Shown one piece after another: positions 12,201 to 22,334 of a stretch of DNA of 64,000 bases. Position numbers and translations under genes: made by a program. Position 1 is the stretch's first letter. The number at the start of each line of letters is the position of its first letter. The notes under the pieces are model-generated. The model made no database searches. It had not been told where the DNA came from and was given only the letters and a program-made list of their open reading frames with translations. Source of the stretch: Macrostomum hystrix (lineage: Eukaryota; Platyhelminthes; Macrostomidae); the NCBI GenBank assembly GCA_950097015.1, contig CATNEN010000038.1:25953001-26017000 (forward strand). Reading direction: 5' to 3'.

Positions 12201-15200
12201 TTAAACGTGAATTCGTCTTGCTCACTCTGCCAAGTGACACCTAATGTCTTGGTGCTCGGGAGTTCTCTGCTGTCTAAGGTCACCTCAGCTGCTCGATCGT
12301 CCGGCGGCACTTGCTTGAGCACAGCTCTTGAATTCGACACCCACTTGCGCGCATGCATGCCGGCGCGTCTCCATAACTCTCTGAGCTGCTCGTACAACCG
12401 GCAGCCAGCGGCCTCGTTGGGTGCTGAGTCGAGACTGTCGTCCATGTATGTTGAGTGCAACACTGTCTCTGCCGCCTCCGGTAGCTCGCTTTTCAGTTTC
12501 TCGGCATGAGAGCGGATGACGAATTGTGCTAAGAACAGCGAGCTCGTGACTCCGAACACTACTCGATTGAACTCGTAGACATCCGGCGGCCTGGAAGCGT
12601 CGGCATCCCGCCACAGGAAACTGTGCAGCGGCCTGTCCTTGGGCTCCATCTCGATTTGCAGGTACATCTCCGCGACATCGCATGCGATCGCGATGGGAAA
12701 TCGACGGAACCGAAGCAGAACTTCCACCAGGTCGCGCTGCAGCTTGGGACCCTGGAGGATCTGGTCATTCAATGCGGCAGCTGACGCGTCGAACACAATC
12801 CGCACTTTTGTTGTCGCCTTATCCGGCCGCGGCACCGGGAAATGTGGCAGAAAACAGCGTTCTTCGTTCTCAGCTTGCGCAACCTTCCGGACATAGCCTT
12901 GCTGCACGTACTTGTCGATCACGGCTTGATACTGTCTGCGAATTTGCATGTCCTTCATCAGTCGCTGTTCGGTGTTCTTCAACCGCTTCAAGGCCATCGG
13001 AAAAGTGTCTTTCGGACACAGACGTTTTTCCTTCCAGGGAATCCCGATCTGGTAGCGCCCTTTACTATACTGCAACGATGCATTAGCTTGATTGATGGCT
13101 TTCTCCTCGTCAGACGTCAATGGATTTCGGCTGTTCTCATCCGCGACGTTCTCGATCTCCCAAAACTGTCTGAGGATGCTGGACACCTGACTGCTCTCGG
13201 TTTCGCAGCTGAAGAACGTGGTGGCGAAATGGGTGCTCTGCCTTTTTGAGCTTAACGTCTGCTCTGTGCGACCGATGCACGTCCACCCCAGCGGCGTGAG
13301 GCGAGCTTTCGGCTCCCATGGCTGTCCGACAACCTCTTCGAGTGACACGTGAAAATCCGGGTAATCCGCTCCGATCAGCAGGTCCACTACAGCTGGTTCA
13401 CAGAGCTTGGGAAACGGCACGTCCCGGAGATGCGGCCACCACTGCCCCAGCTCGCGCCAGTTGACGCCTTTGAGGGATCCCGTCACGTGATCTGCAGTGA
13501 AGGCGGTGAGCTCAGTGGATGCACGACCGTCCATGCTTTCCACGGTGAAGCTGATCGGGGCTGTCATGAACGTCTCCGATTGACCGTTGATCACGCCTAC
13601 CTCGACCTTCTCGAGAGCTCCCTGCAGTCCTAGCGCTTGCGCGATCCCGACGTTGATGTAGCTCCTAGTGCTGGCGTCATCCAGCAGCGCGTTCACCTTC
13701 AGCTTCCGCGCCCCGTGTCTCAGGACTACTGGCACTGTTCGAAGTGAGACGTCGCTCTTGCTGGCCGACAGCAGCGTCACGGAACCGGCTTGTTTCGAAC
13801 TGTTCGACCCGGCGACCTCGCCCGGCTTGGCGTCTGACGGCTTGGCTTGGTTTCGCTTGGCTTGGCTAGGCTCGACGAGATCGATGGTGGCTTGGTGTTT
13901 ATCAGCGTGCAGCAAGCGATGATGGAATTTCAAGCAGTTGTCGATGCCGCATTGTCGGCTGCGCCTGCACTTACTGCTCACATGGCCTTGGCCTAAGCAC
14001 CTGAAGCAGGCCTTCGAGCGCTGCGCAGCCTCCCAGCGCTTGTTCACCGGAAGCTTCTTGAACTCGCTGCAGGACCACAACTCGTGGTCACCTTGGCACA
14101 CCATGCAACTTTTCGACTGCCCTTTTTTCTCACTCACGGCGCTATGAAATGTCTTCGGTCGTTGATCCCGCGCTCCGCGGTGGATGGACTTCTGGCTCTC
14201 TAGGTGAGGCGTGGCAACGCCCTGCACGATTTCCAACGCTTCGGTCTGAAATTCCGCTTCTTGCAGCACCCACATCCGAAGATTCCTGACACTTTCCTGC
14301 TTCCGTTGCTCAAAGATCCACCTCCGATAGTGGGAAACCATTTGCTCGGGCAGTTTCTTCTGCAGTCTGACATACAGCATTCCATCTTGCAGCTCAGTGT
14401 CCTTTCCAGCCTCTTCTAAATTAATCACGGCTATATCCAGCAAATTTGCAAAACTTTTCAGATCTTTAGTGTTTCCGTAGCGCACCGCAGGAAAGTTATC
14501 CAACTCCTCCAAGTGCAAGGCGAGTTGCCGGCGTTTTCCACCGAACTCTCTATCAAGTCTTTCCTTGGCCGCCTCATATGCCGTCGCTGAGTGCCCTAAG
14601 TGCTCGATGACCTTCAATGCCTCACCTTGTAGGTACTGCCTGAGTTGCAGCAGTTTAAACTCGGGCGTAGCGGGGGCGCTATCAATGCACGCCACAAAAG
14701 CTGCCTTCCAGTTCTCGTAACTCTGCTTGTCCCCACTGAACGTTGGGATTTCAACACGCTTTAACATCTTCCACAGGTCCTTGGAGATCTCCTTGGGGTG
14801 CGACGCCTTGCTGGACGCAGCGCTAACAGAAAGTCTGTCTAACTCACCAGCTGCTTCGTCTTGGTTTGCAGCAGCGTCTTCGGCATTTGCCCTCGCAGCA
14901 GGAGGCGGTTCTTGTTCGCGTTGCGCTTGACGGCCCCTGGCAGATTCGACGCGTTGAATCGCAGCCTGATAGTCGCGCTCCATCTCCTCCATCTCGTCGA
15001 GCAGACGCTGTCGCCTCTCGTCGTCCTTTGTGCTCACGTAGCCTTCGTAAAGCTGTTCCTGAATGGTGCTGACTTGCTCCTGCAGATCCGACAGGTTGTC
15101 ACAGGCTTCTTGCACTTCGTCGTCAGAAGCGCGTTTCTGTAGCAGCCATGATAGCTTGCTCTTACACCGAGTTAGCGTTGCCTTTCTTCTGGACTTCTCA

Positions 15201-18200
15201 AAGCGCAGCTTCTCCAAATGCAGCGCGCGATCATCTTCTTGTTCGTCCTGCTGCGGTGGAATGGCGTTGTCGTGTTCCATCGTGGCCTCTGGTTGCACAG
15301 TAGTTGTTGTTTATTCAGCGTGGAAACTTAGGCCTTGCCCAACCACGCTCTGCTACCAAAATAATGTACTGGAGCAATCCAAAAAAGGCCGATAGCTAGT
15401 AGCCAATTATGCTGTGCTCAAAACGGTAGGCAAATCGCGCTAACCAACCAGTTGAACCGGAGGGGGGAGCCTCCACACGTTTATTATATAATTCAGTGCA
15501 AATAGGCTAAAACGGAGGGGGTGGGTGGACGATGCCACTGCACAATGCGAACGAGGGTTAGAGAAACAAGGTGAGTGCGCAGAGTGGAAGCGGACGTACA
15601 GTAATTGTAAATAAGGTAGATTTAAATAAGCATACAGCGAGTCAGCGACCAATCATACCACCTGCCTCCCGAACAAGTGCATTTCCGTTTACTCTGATTC
15701 GCTCTCCCATTTAATAAATAAGCTTTCCTTGGTGCACATCACGGGTAAGGGGGCGAGTGGGTCAGCGGCTAACGTCGCTGCCTCGCACTCCAAAGGACGC
15801 TAGTTCGATTCACCCTTCAAGTCACGATTAATTTCGGGACTTGTTGGGGGGGGTTTGGACAGTAGCGACCGGCGGAGGTGCACCATATTTCGTGCAATCA
15901 AAGCTTGAAATAATAGCTTCGCTCCTGCCTTCTGTGTGCCTGCTTGTTTGTGTTTGTGTTTGTGCGTTGGGCCGGGTGTGAGGCGTTGTATGGGGGGTGG
16001 GGCGGGTGTGCACCAGCCTTGCGTGCTCTGAGCGGCGAGGTTTCACCAGCCGTCTGCGCGCGTGGCTTGGTCCTCTCGTTCCTACCCTTCAGGCATCTAA
16101 GTCCTCCCCTGGTTTTTGCTCAGCTCTGTGCGTGTGCGGGCCTGGGGGTGAGAGGCACTCCGGCTGCCGCCCCCTTCCCCGCTTGGCTTGCGGCTGTGTA
16201 TGAGGTGCCTGTGTTCAGGGGTCTAGATGGCGCGATGGGCGACTCCCGCCTAGTTCGCCGGCCTGGGGGCATGCCGTTCCTGCGCTTGTGCGTCAAGTGC
16301 CCCAGGCCCCCCTGCAATTAAGTAAGTAAAAAGCACATCACGGGTGCATTCAAGTCAGCTGAAATTTATCGCTCTGCCAAGTCTCTAGGATTTTCAACGT
16401 TGGTTGCATACTTTTTACGCGAAACTACTCCCGCATAGTAGTATGTATACGAATTTTATGTGACGAAAATAGACAAAACTCATATGTCTAATTTTTTAAA
16501 TACTGCATTCGAGTCTAAAATTTTGGTGACTAAAAGCACACAAAAATTTATGTACTTTACAATACCCAACTTGTCGCTAAACAAGGTACCGGGTGGGCAA
16601 TGGTGTCCATTTCTGCTCTGGTCTGCATCTACTACAACGTAATCATCGGCTGGTCGCTCTACTATCTGTTCGCTTCGTTGAACTCTGCGGTTCCTTGGAG
16701 GAACTGCGACAACGATTGGAACGATTTTCGCTGCCGAGACCTCACTCAGAATACCACAAATGCAACCCACAATGTCGCTGGAAATTTGCGCGCTGGATAT
16801 AACCGTGAGCCAGCCATATCACTATTTTAGCTACACAGTTGCATCTATTCAAAGCCTGCAAACGTAGACTGGATACACCACACCACACATACCCGAATAT
16901 TAGCAGATGCATCTTGCTCAATGGCACAAATTTCTTTTATTGAAATACTCGATTCAAACTCCCCAACCTTTCCGTCAGCATGTGGTTGATGCTGTAAAAT
17001 GATACAAAGTACTCTAAAATATGTAACCTGATATCATATGGTTGTAGTCGATTGTTAGAGTAGTGGAACACTCTCATAGTGGTTAGAGAGTCGGATTCGC
17101 AACTAGAAGGTCGGGTGTTGCTTTAGTTCACCCCAGCTTTAAAGTGGGTCCATGGACTGAACAGCCGTACGCAGCCTTCAGATGCGACTGTGCTGTTGGC
17201 TGTACATCATCTAGTTTAATTCGGTCAGGGGTAATCAATATTTATAAACTCTGATATTATTATTCAAATATATATTTTGGGTTGTGAGTCGGTTACTAGA
17301 TACGTAAACCTCTTTCAAAGGTTAATTGACAATCTCATCAACAAAAATTTCACATTTTTCCTATTTCAGCAAATCCGTTGGCCTGCAGCAAGACCCTAAC
17401 AGTGAACTGCACAAAATATCAGACTCCAAGCGAGCAGTATTTTGAGTGGGTCTAATATTTAATATTCGAATCTATTAATTAGCATTTAGAGGCCAACAGT
17501 AACAATAAGAATCAAATAAATATTTCAGTCGCGTTGTCCTGGGTTTCACTAGCTACACCGGCGTATCCAAAAAGATGACAGATTTCATTGGTGTGCCACA
17601 ATGGCACGTGACTCTCTGCCTGCTGCTGGCTTGGATTCTTGTCTACGTTTGCCTGGTGAAGGGAATCAAGTCCTCTGGAAAGGTGAATCACTCATTTAAA
17701 GACTCATTCTGACTTTTTATGAACCAGGTGTTTTAATTGCGAACCGCAAAACACCTTTCAGGTCGTGTACTTTACAGCTATCTTTCCTTACGTGGTGCTG
17801 ATAATTCTGCTCGTGAGGGGCGCCACACTTGACGGTGCACTAGACGGCATCATTTTCTATCTGAAGCCAAACTTCTATCGTCTGGCCGATTCTCAGGTAA
17901 AGTCAATGCCTAGAAGTATACTTCATCTTCATGAGACCCGCTTAAACTATTTGCACACGCATCTTCAGGTTTGGTCTGATGCCGCTGTTCAAATCTTCTA
18001 CTCATTGGGCGTGGCTTTCGGTGGACTCATGACCATGGCCAGTTACAATAAATTTCACAACAACTGCTACAGGTAATCGATTGATCAAATACTGAAATAA
18101 CAGCCAACACAGTTGGGGCAGATGAATGGACAGCTGCAAACTTTCAGCTGGACAGACCAATGCGATTGAAAATCGAGGGCCGAGCCCACCATGGTCTCCT

Positions 18201-21057
18201 CTTGGGGTTGATATTCGAACTCCCAATCTATTAGTTGAAAAAAGCTCTCTAAGAATTGGGCTAAAATGTCCTAGAGATCGCAGAAGCCGCTCGATGGTCA
18301 TAGAATAATTAACTTTACAATCCTTAGGACCATCACAAATTTCCTAATAAACCAAATTTCGGCAAAGTATTCTTCCGCATCAACTCTTGCAGTGTTCTTT
18401 GATTTCGATTAGTCCAGGGGGTTGAAGCCTAGTGGATAGAGCACCGGCTTATGACTTGGAGGTCGGGGTTCGATTCGTGATTGTACTGAAACAATTAGTA
18501 TCCTTTAGCAAGACACTTAACTCTGCAGCGCGCGCGAATAAATAACAGCGTGGGGTGGGGGCGAGAGCATAGGGCTGGACGGGGCAGAGCGGAGCCACAC
18601 AGGGCTGGGGGTGGGGTTAAGCCACGCAGGGCTGGGGGTAGGGGCAAAACTCACAGGGTCGAGAGCCGAGAGAGAGAGAGCAAAGGAGGAAGGCTAGCCA
18701 ATCAGAAGTCTCCTTGGCGAGAGACCTGATTGGGCTAGCCCCCAAAGCGAAGACGGCGCAGGGGGCAGCCAATGGGCGAGCGAAAAACAAAGATAAATGA
18801 GGGTGGGCTAAGACGGGGCCGGGTAGAACTGGATTGAGCAGGTGATTGGGGAGTGGAAGGGTTAGAGAACGCAGGGGTCGGGGCAAGGGCATTGTGAGAC
18901 GCAGCTCACAACAGAAGCAAGAAAGTAATTTTTTGTCTTTGAAATTAGTACACGACTAAGGCAATCTCAAATAATACTCATTTGCCTCAGGGACGCCGTT
19001 TTGGTAGCCGTAATTAACTGCAGCACGTCCGTATTCGCCGGATTCGTAATCTTCTCAGTTGTTGGCTTCATGGCCAAGAAGACAGGCCTGCCTGTGTCCG
19101 AGGTGGCCACCCAGGGCCCCGGCCTGGCCTTCGTGGCATATCCGGAGGGCCTGGCGGCCATGCCAGTGGCTCCTCTATGGAGCGTCCTGTTCTTCATCAT
19201 GATCCTAACACTGGGCTTGGACTCGCAGTTCGCCATGATGGAAACTGTGCTGACCGCCATTTCCGACGAGTTTCCTTGGCTAAAGAAGACCTTCAAGCGT
19301 GAGGCGCTCTTCAAGCTGGTGGTTTGTGGCCTGTTGTTCCTGCTGGGCATTCCCATCTGCTGTCCCGGTGGCATGTTCCTGTTCACTCTGCTCAACAACT
19401 ACTCTGCCTATTACAATCTGTTTCTGGTGTCCTTCGCTGAATTGCTTGGCGTCTGCTACGTCTACGGCATCAAGAAGTTTGTGCGCGACATCAAGATGAT
19501 GCTGGGCTTCTATCCGGGTGCATACTGGATCGGATGCTGGATGTTTGTCACGCCTGTAGTCATGGCAGTGAGTTTGACACATACATGCCCAACTTTAAAA
19601 TGTCACTTTTTTACTTACTTAACTTTTGTCCATATTTGCGACTTAGTTCCTCCCGAATGCGTCTTAGTTCCTCCTGCTTGCGACTTAGTTCCTCCTGCTT
19701 GCGACTTAGTTCCTACTGATTGCTACTTATTTCCTCCTGATTGCGACTTAGTTCCTCCCAATTGCGACATAATTTTCAATTTGTATATGACTTTTCTTGC
19801 CTATTTCTATTTTCTTCACTCTCCTCTTTCCCTCTCTCTCTCTTTTCTCCCTCCTTTCTTTTCTCTTTCTCTTCCTCTTCTTTCTTTCTTCCCCCAATTT
19901 TTGTTTTTTGCGTTTTCGATTTTGCGAATTACCTTGGAAGGCGGCAATTTCAACCGTCTGGTTCGGACGGGTCGGACGGGTGTTGGGCATGTATGGTTTG
20001 TCACATTAGATTTCTCGGCGATAGCTCGCAGTTGTACATCGGGCCTGACTTTTTAATCACTAGGCAGTGTACGCTTTCACTGTGCCTTGGATATTGGCCC
20101 TCAGGGGCGTCAATTGTACGACAAGCCCCCAAGCCTCTCTCCGCGGCTGCACCCCAAATTAATGTGGCGTTGCCGTGGAATCGAGCTCAAGGACCTTGGT
20201 GCGAGAGGCAAACGCGTTAAGGTGAACTACGGAGTTAAGTGGCTTGCTGACGGACAAATAGTTTCCCTGGGTTTGAGATTCGAACTCCCTACCTAGCAGT
20301 GGGCTATCGTTCCGATGAATTATTGTGCATCTCAAAGATTTCAAATAAAACTATGCTCTCCCCCCTCTGCAACCGCCGCACTGCAGTTCATCCTGATCTT
20401 CGGCCTGATCCAATACGGTCGTTCAAGCTACGCCGGCGAGCCGTTCACAGACTGGGGCGAGGCCCTGGCCTGGCTCATGATGATCGGCACGGCCATGTTC
20501 ATCCCCGGCTTCGCCATCTATGAGACCTGCATTCGCGGAGCTAAGGAGGCCATGAAGGCTGCGGCCGCTGAGGCCTCCGACTGGGGACCGGCCGTGGAGA
20601 AGTACTGGCCGGAGAGCCGGCGCTACCAGGAGAAACTTGACCGCCTCATTGCTGAGCGACAGGTGCAGGATGCTGGCATTGCGTAAGTGTAATTTTAGCT
20701 CACTTTAACAATCAGTTATGGCCCATTCCGCTGGACGTCTAGTCTTTGTTCCTCATCATCAGGCAGAGTACACGATCTCATTGTGCTGTAGGGCGGGGTT
20801 TGACAAAAAACTTTGACGCAGAATACACGACTGCGAGCAAATATTAAACTCCATTTTGTGTCCATTTAAAAAAAATGTGCTGAGCACTTTTATGCTTTTT
20901 ACGCACGCTATTATGCTTGTGTCATTGAAAGCTTTTTTCCTATCCAACTACACAAGTCAAGATTTCGTTTCTATTTTTTAGTCACAGCGGATTAGACCAT
21001 GGAGATTCGACGGCTGACCATCGAGGCATTAATAATGGCGCCTTCGTTCAGAGCTGA
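9276..21057 (+). CDS. SLC6: Sodium/chloride-dependent glycine transporter-like protein (SLC6 family)
   Basis: Nine coding exons join in phase: 9276-9597, 16586-16804, 17370-17445, 17529-17682, 17762-17896, 17969-18072, 18991-19567, 20387-20682 and 20982-21057, giving 652 aa, a usual SLC6 length. TM1 (about residues 38-58) carries [20 protein letters not shown], the Na+/Cl-/substrate site in its GlyT form. The large extracellular loop has the paired cysteines [11 protein letters not shown] and N-glycosylation sites. Later come [42 protein letters not shown] (TM6) and QMMLGF-like KMMLGF, closest to GlyT2 from memory of the family. It would import an amino acid, probably glycine, at the plasma membrane. 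The start is the first ATG of exon 1; an AG at 9247-9249 could be a splice acceptor for an upstream exon. Intron 1 (7 kb) holds a BEL/Pao element and SINEs. Glycine specificity is inferred. Confidence 0.9.
9832..9985 (-). mobile_element. SINE-A fragment in SLC6 intron 1
   Basis: The segment has ATCGTACGCAGG, TCTCATCGTCAG, GTGTACACTTTCACT and CTTCTCTCCACGGCTGCACC in the order of reversed SINE-A. It has many substitutions and small deletions and lacks both ends. Confidence 0.7.
10149..10459 (-). repeat. 3' LTR of BEL/Pao element
   Basis: 311 bp, TG...CA, identical by eye to 15365-15675. It is the 3' LTR because the coding strand is minus. The left flank ends in AGTGC. Confidence 0.95.
10460..10472 (-). 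other. Polypurine tract of BEL/Pao element
   Basis: On the minus strand AAGGTGGGGGGAA lies directly before the 3' LTR, the expected site for plus-strand priming. Confidence 0.8.
11231..15298 (-). CDS. BEL/Pao Gag-Pol polyprotein, internally deleted
   Basis: One frame of 1355 codons. An N-terminal coiled-coil-like charged region is followed by a gag domain ([17 protein letters not shown], about residues 185-330) and two Cys/His knuckle clusters (CMVC...C and [14 protein letters not shown], about 397-450). Next come a retropepsin (ALLDDAST, about 539), a reverse transcriptase ([14 protein letters not shown], active-site YMDD near 951) and the start of RNase H ([13 protein letters not shown], about 1133). 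There the sequence jumps to the late integrase core ([25 protein letters not shown] near 1176) and the BEL C-terminal domain ([10 protein letters not shown]). The rest of RNase H, the integrase zinc finger and the integrase catalytic aspartates are missing, yet the frame is kept. The first Met is at 15298; a second lies at 15280. Confidence 0.95.
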   Translation of the reverse strand: MQPEATMEHDNAIPPQQDEQEDDRALHLEKLRFEKSRRKATLTRCKSKLSWLLQKRASDDEVQEACDNLSDLQEQVSTIQEQLYEGYVSTKDDERRQRLLDEMEEMERDYQAAIQRVESARGRQAQREQEPPPAARANAEDAAANQDEAAGELDRLSVSAASSKASHPKEISKDLWKMLKRVEIPTFSGDKQSYENWKAAFVACIDSAPATPEFKLLQLRQYLQGEALKVIEHLGHSATAYEAAKERLDREFGGKRRQLALHLEELDNFPAVRYGNTKDLKSFANLLDIAVINLEEAGKDTELQDGMLYVRLQKKLPEQMVSHYRRWIFEQRKQESVRNLRMWVLQEAEFQTEALEIVQGVATPHLESQKSIHRGARDQRPKTFHSAVSEKKGQSKSCMVCQGDHELWSCSEFKKLPVNKRWEAAQRSKACFRCLGQGHVSSKCRRSRQCGIDNCLKFHHRLLHADKHQATIDLVEPSQAKRNQAKPSDAKPGEVAGSNSSKQAGSVTLLSASKSDVSLRTVPVVLRHGARKLKVNALLDDASTRSYINVGIAQALGLQGALEKVEVGVINGQSETFMTAPISFTVESMDGRASTELTAFTADHVTGSLKGVNWRELGQWWPHLRDVPFPKLCEPAVVDLLIGADYPDFHVSLEEVVGQPWEPKARLTPLGWTCIGRTEQTLSSKRQSTHFATTFFSCETESSQVSSILRQFWEIENVADENSRNPLTSDEEKAINQANASLQYSKGRYQIGIPWKEKRLCPKDTFPMALKRLKNTEQRLMKDMQIRRQYQAVIDKYVQQGYVRKVAQAENEERCFLPHFPVPRPDKATTKVRIVFDASAAALNDQILQGPKLQRDLVEVLLRFRRFPIAIACDVAEMYLQIEMEPKDRPLHSFLWRDADASRPPDVYEFNRVVFGVTSSLFLAQFVIRSHAEKLKSELPEAAETVLHSTYMDDSLDSAPNEAAGCRLYEQLRELWRRAGMHARKWVSNSRAVLKQVPPDDRAAEVTLDSRELPSTKTLGVTWQSEQDEFTFKQELDACQVTTKRSLLKKLASVFDPLGLISPFFVQAKMLMQELWQCGLDWDETLNADLLARVSDWCRDLKHLSEIRLPRALEEAEAKNGSLHVFVDASEKAYGAVRELQELVNALDTKKLQQQTAYQQMRWHFNPPAAPHFGGVHEIMIKAAKKAIWNTLKEADVTDEELLSAVAGAEALLNSRPLTYQSAHPSDDVPLTPNHFLIGQGGGQFAPEVDVDIARSPSKRWRHVQQLVAQVWRRWLREWLPGLAPRSKWRRELPDLQPGDVALLVSPDSPRGHWPLARVLEVTRGPDGHVRVATIRVGDRTMTRPITKLCPISAG
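15343..15358 (-). other. Primer-binding site, initiator tRNA-Met type
   Basis: Six bases inside the 5' LTR the minus strand reads TGGTAGCAGAGCGTGG. The first 11 bases complement the 3' end of animal initiator tRNA-Met (CTCTGCTACCA); the match then weakens. Confidence 0.65.
15365..15675 (-). repeat. 5' LTR of BEL/Pao element
   Basis: 311 bp, TG...CA, the partner of 10149-10459. It is followed at 15676-15680 by AGTGC, the target-site duplication. Confidence 0.95.
15747..16332 (+). mobile_element. SINE-C copy 1 (586 bp, GC-rich)
   Basis: It is flanked by a perfect 13-bp target duplication, GCACATCACGGGT (15734-15746 and 16333-16345). The head is tRNA-like: GTGGGTCAGCGGCTAACG as an A-box region and CTAGTTCGATTC as a B-box region. 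A long GC-rich body follows, ending CCCCCCTGCAATTAAGTAAG and a short A-rich end. The body keeps an open frame of 125 codons (15944-16321) that is also open in copy 2. It is unusually long for a SINE. It lies in SLC6 intron 1, 70 bp beyond the BEL/Pao element. Confidence 0.85.
17058..17215 (+). mobile_element. SINE-B copy
   Basis: A degenerate tRNA-like head (TCATAGTGGTTAGAGAGTCG ... AGGTCGGGTG) is followed by the family body GTCCATGGACTGAACAGCCG, TACGCAGCCTTCAGATGCG. It lies in SLC6 intron 2. Confidence 0.7.
18417..18540 (+). mobile_element. SINE-B copy, head and middle
   Basis: GAAGCCTAGTGGATAGAGC resembles an A box and AGGTCGGGGTTCGATTC a near-perfect B box. The shared segment TCCTTTAGCAAGACACTTAA follows. 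The 3' body (CAGCCGTACGCAG) is absent. It lies in SLC6 intron 6. Confidence 0.75.
19638..19763. repeat. 21-bp tandem repeat, 6 copies
   Basis: The unit is GCGACTTAGTTCCTCCTGCTT with scattered changes, in SLC6 intron 7. A pyrimidine-rich tract (CT with few purines) follows at about 19805-19905. Confidence 0.85.
20030..20222 (-). mobile_element. SINE-A copy lacking its 3' end
   Basis: Reversed SINE-A: GCAGTGTACGCTTTCACTGT, GACAAGCCCCCAAGCC, GAATCGAGCTCAAGGACC and GCGAGAGGCAAACGCG are in order. It ends within the head, in SLC6 intron 7. Confidence 0.85.
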
Positions 21058-21791
21058 AGACACCTGATATATGATTTGTGAAAAACCTGTACTAGACGTT
21101 TCTGAAACTAACTTTAAACATATAGTTCGGTTTGATTACTGCCAGTTTTTTTTATTTTTGCTAAATCACACGAATGATCCTCACACTTTTTTATCTGCTC
21201 AGAAAATTATGTATTTTTTAAGCAAAGATGTACAGAAAATGACACCTGAACCAGTGTGGTCATAAGTACAACCAGTGGCATAGCCATTGCGTGGTGATTC
21301 CAAAGGCTGCTTACAACAATTTTAGTAAATTGCACTAGATAATGGACGAAAATTGCTTCCCGTAGGCTGGCTTCGAACTCGCGAACTCTCGGTCAGAACT
21401 ATCGAAGCACTTAAAACTGTATGAACTTGGAGCTATTCATCATGATTAATTGTGTATTTTCTATCTAAAACTGTTTTATTGTCGCTGTTCATACATTAAC
21501 TTCTTCATGTAAGCACGTCAGTTTTTTTATTCAGCATCTTTATATTTATTTTATTGTGTCTTTTAATTGCACTACTAAATCGATCATTTTGCACTTGAAC
21601 TTTCGTGTCAAATTTGTAGGATTTTGAAGTGTCTATCACTTGTATTGAGGTTTTTAACAGGTAAAATATAACAAGCATCGTTTACTTTAAAGAACCAATT
21701 CCAATAGGTTGAAATTGTATGTTCAGAAAGAAAAGTATTTCTTTAATTCAAAAGGAACTTGGATATTTCCATTTATTTAAAACCTGATCAG
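21058..21791. other. 3' flank of SLC6 gene
   Basis: AT-rich sequence between the SLC6 stop and the end of the convergent polyQ gene. It holds one degraded tRNA-headed repeat piece (21355-21410, GGCTGGCTTCGAACTCGC). No other gene is seen. Confidence 0.5.
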
Positions 21792-22334
21792 TCAGTAATG
21801 GCGCAAATGTTTGGTAAACATTGCTAGTTGGTTTTTCGCGGGTTTCACAATACAGCAGTCGTACAGGTTGACTCCGTTCTTGTGTATCTTCAGTTTGCGC
21901 GCTGCAGACTGCTGCTTCGGAGTCTGGACTAGGCAGCACTGTCCCGGACAGCAGACATTGCGCCGATCGTACAAGCTTTGCGCCGGGTCTGGATTGGCCC
22001 TAGGAATCCTCGGCGTTGTGCCTCTGGACTGACATCGATTATGCATGCCACTGCAGCTTGACCAATTAGAATTAGCACAGCTTGCTTGGAAGCTTCCACG
22101 ACATTTGTGGGACTGCTGCTGCTGCCGCTGCTGCCACTGCTGCTGCTGCTGCAACTGCTGCTGCTGCAAGTGCTGCTGCTGCTGCCGCTGCTGCAACTGC
22201 TGCAACTGCTGCTGCTGCTTCTGATATTGCCAGCTATTATTGTAGTTATTAGGCTTCATGGCGTATCGGTCTCTGTGAAATGTTTTCTTGTCTTTCATTT
22301 GGAAAACGCCGTAGTTGTTGCACCTGTTGCTCAT
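21792..22334 (-). CDS. Polyglutamine- and cysteine-rich small protein, unknown function
   Basis: A single open frame of 180 codons, ATG 22334 to TGA 21792. After a basic N-terminus (MSNRCNNYGVFQMKDKK) there is a glutamine tract of about 37 residues (roughly 38-75), broken by Leu, Arg, His and Trp and encoded by CAG/CAA. A cysteine-bearing C-terminal half follows (CRGSFQASCANSNWSSC, NVCCPGQCC, YDCCIVKP). No signal peptide or membrane helix is visible. The composition after the Q tract is not low-complexity, which favours a real protein, but I recognise no family. It lies tail-to-tail with the SLC6 gene. It could be one exon of a larger gene, or only a CTG repeat tract that happens to be open. 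Confidence 0.5.
   Translation of the reverse strand: MSNRCNNYGVFQMKDKKTFHRDRYAMKPNNYNNSWQYQKQQQQLQQLQQRQQQQHLQQQQLQQQQQWQQRQQQQSHKCRGSFQASCANSNWSSCSGMHNRCQSRGTTPRIPRANPDPAQSLYDRRNVCCPGQCCLVQTPKQQSAARKLKIHKNGVNLYDCCIVKPAKNQLAMFTKHLRHY

Larger units (their letters stand above)
10149..15675 (-). mobile_element. BEL/Pao LTR retrotransposon with internal deletion
   Basis: A 5.5-kb element lies in antisense orientation in SLC6 intron 1. Two 311-bp LTRs (10149-10459 and 15365-15675) begin TG and end CA and are identical as far as I can read. The 5-bp target duplication AGTGC occurs at 10144-10148 and 15676-15680. A tRNA primer-binding site, a purine tract and one long gag-pol frame are present. About 760 bp of A/T-rich non-coding sequence lies between the end of pol and the 3' LTR. 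Identical LTRs and an exact target duplication point to a recent insertion. The integrase region is largely deleted, so this copy could move only with help in trans. Confidence 0.95.

Noticed and set aside
11944-15142. Plus-strand frames of 60-135 codons under the retrotransposon
   Set aside because: Antisense shadows of the GC-rich gag-pol frame with no family match.
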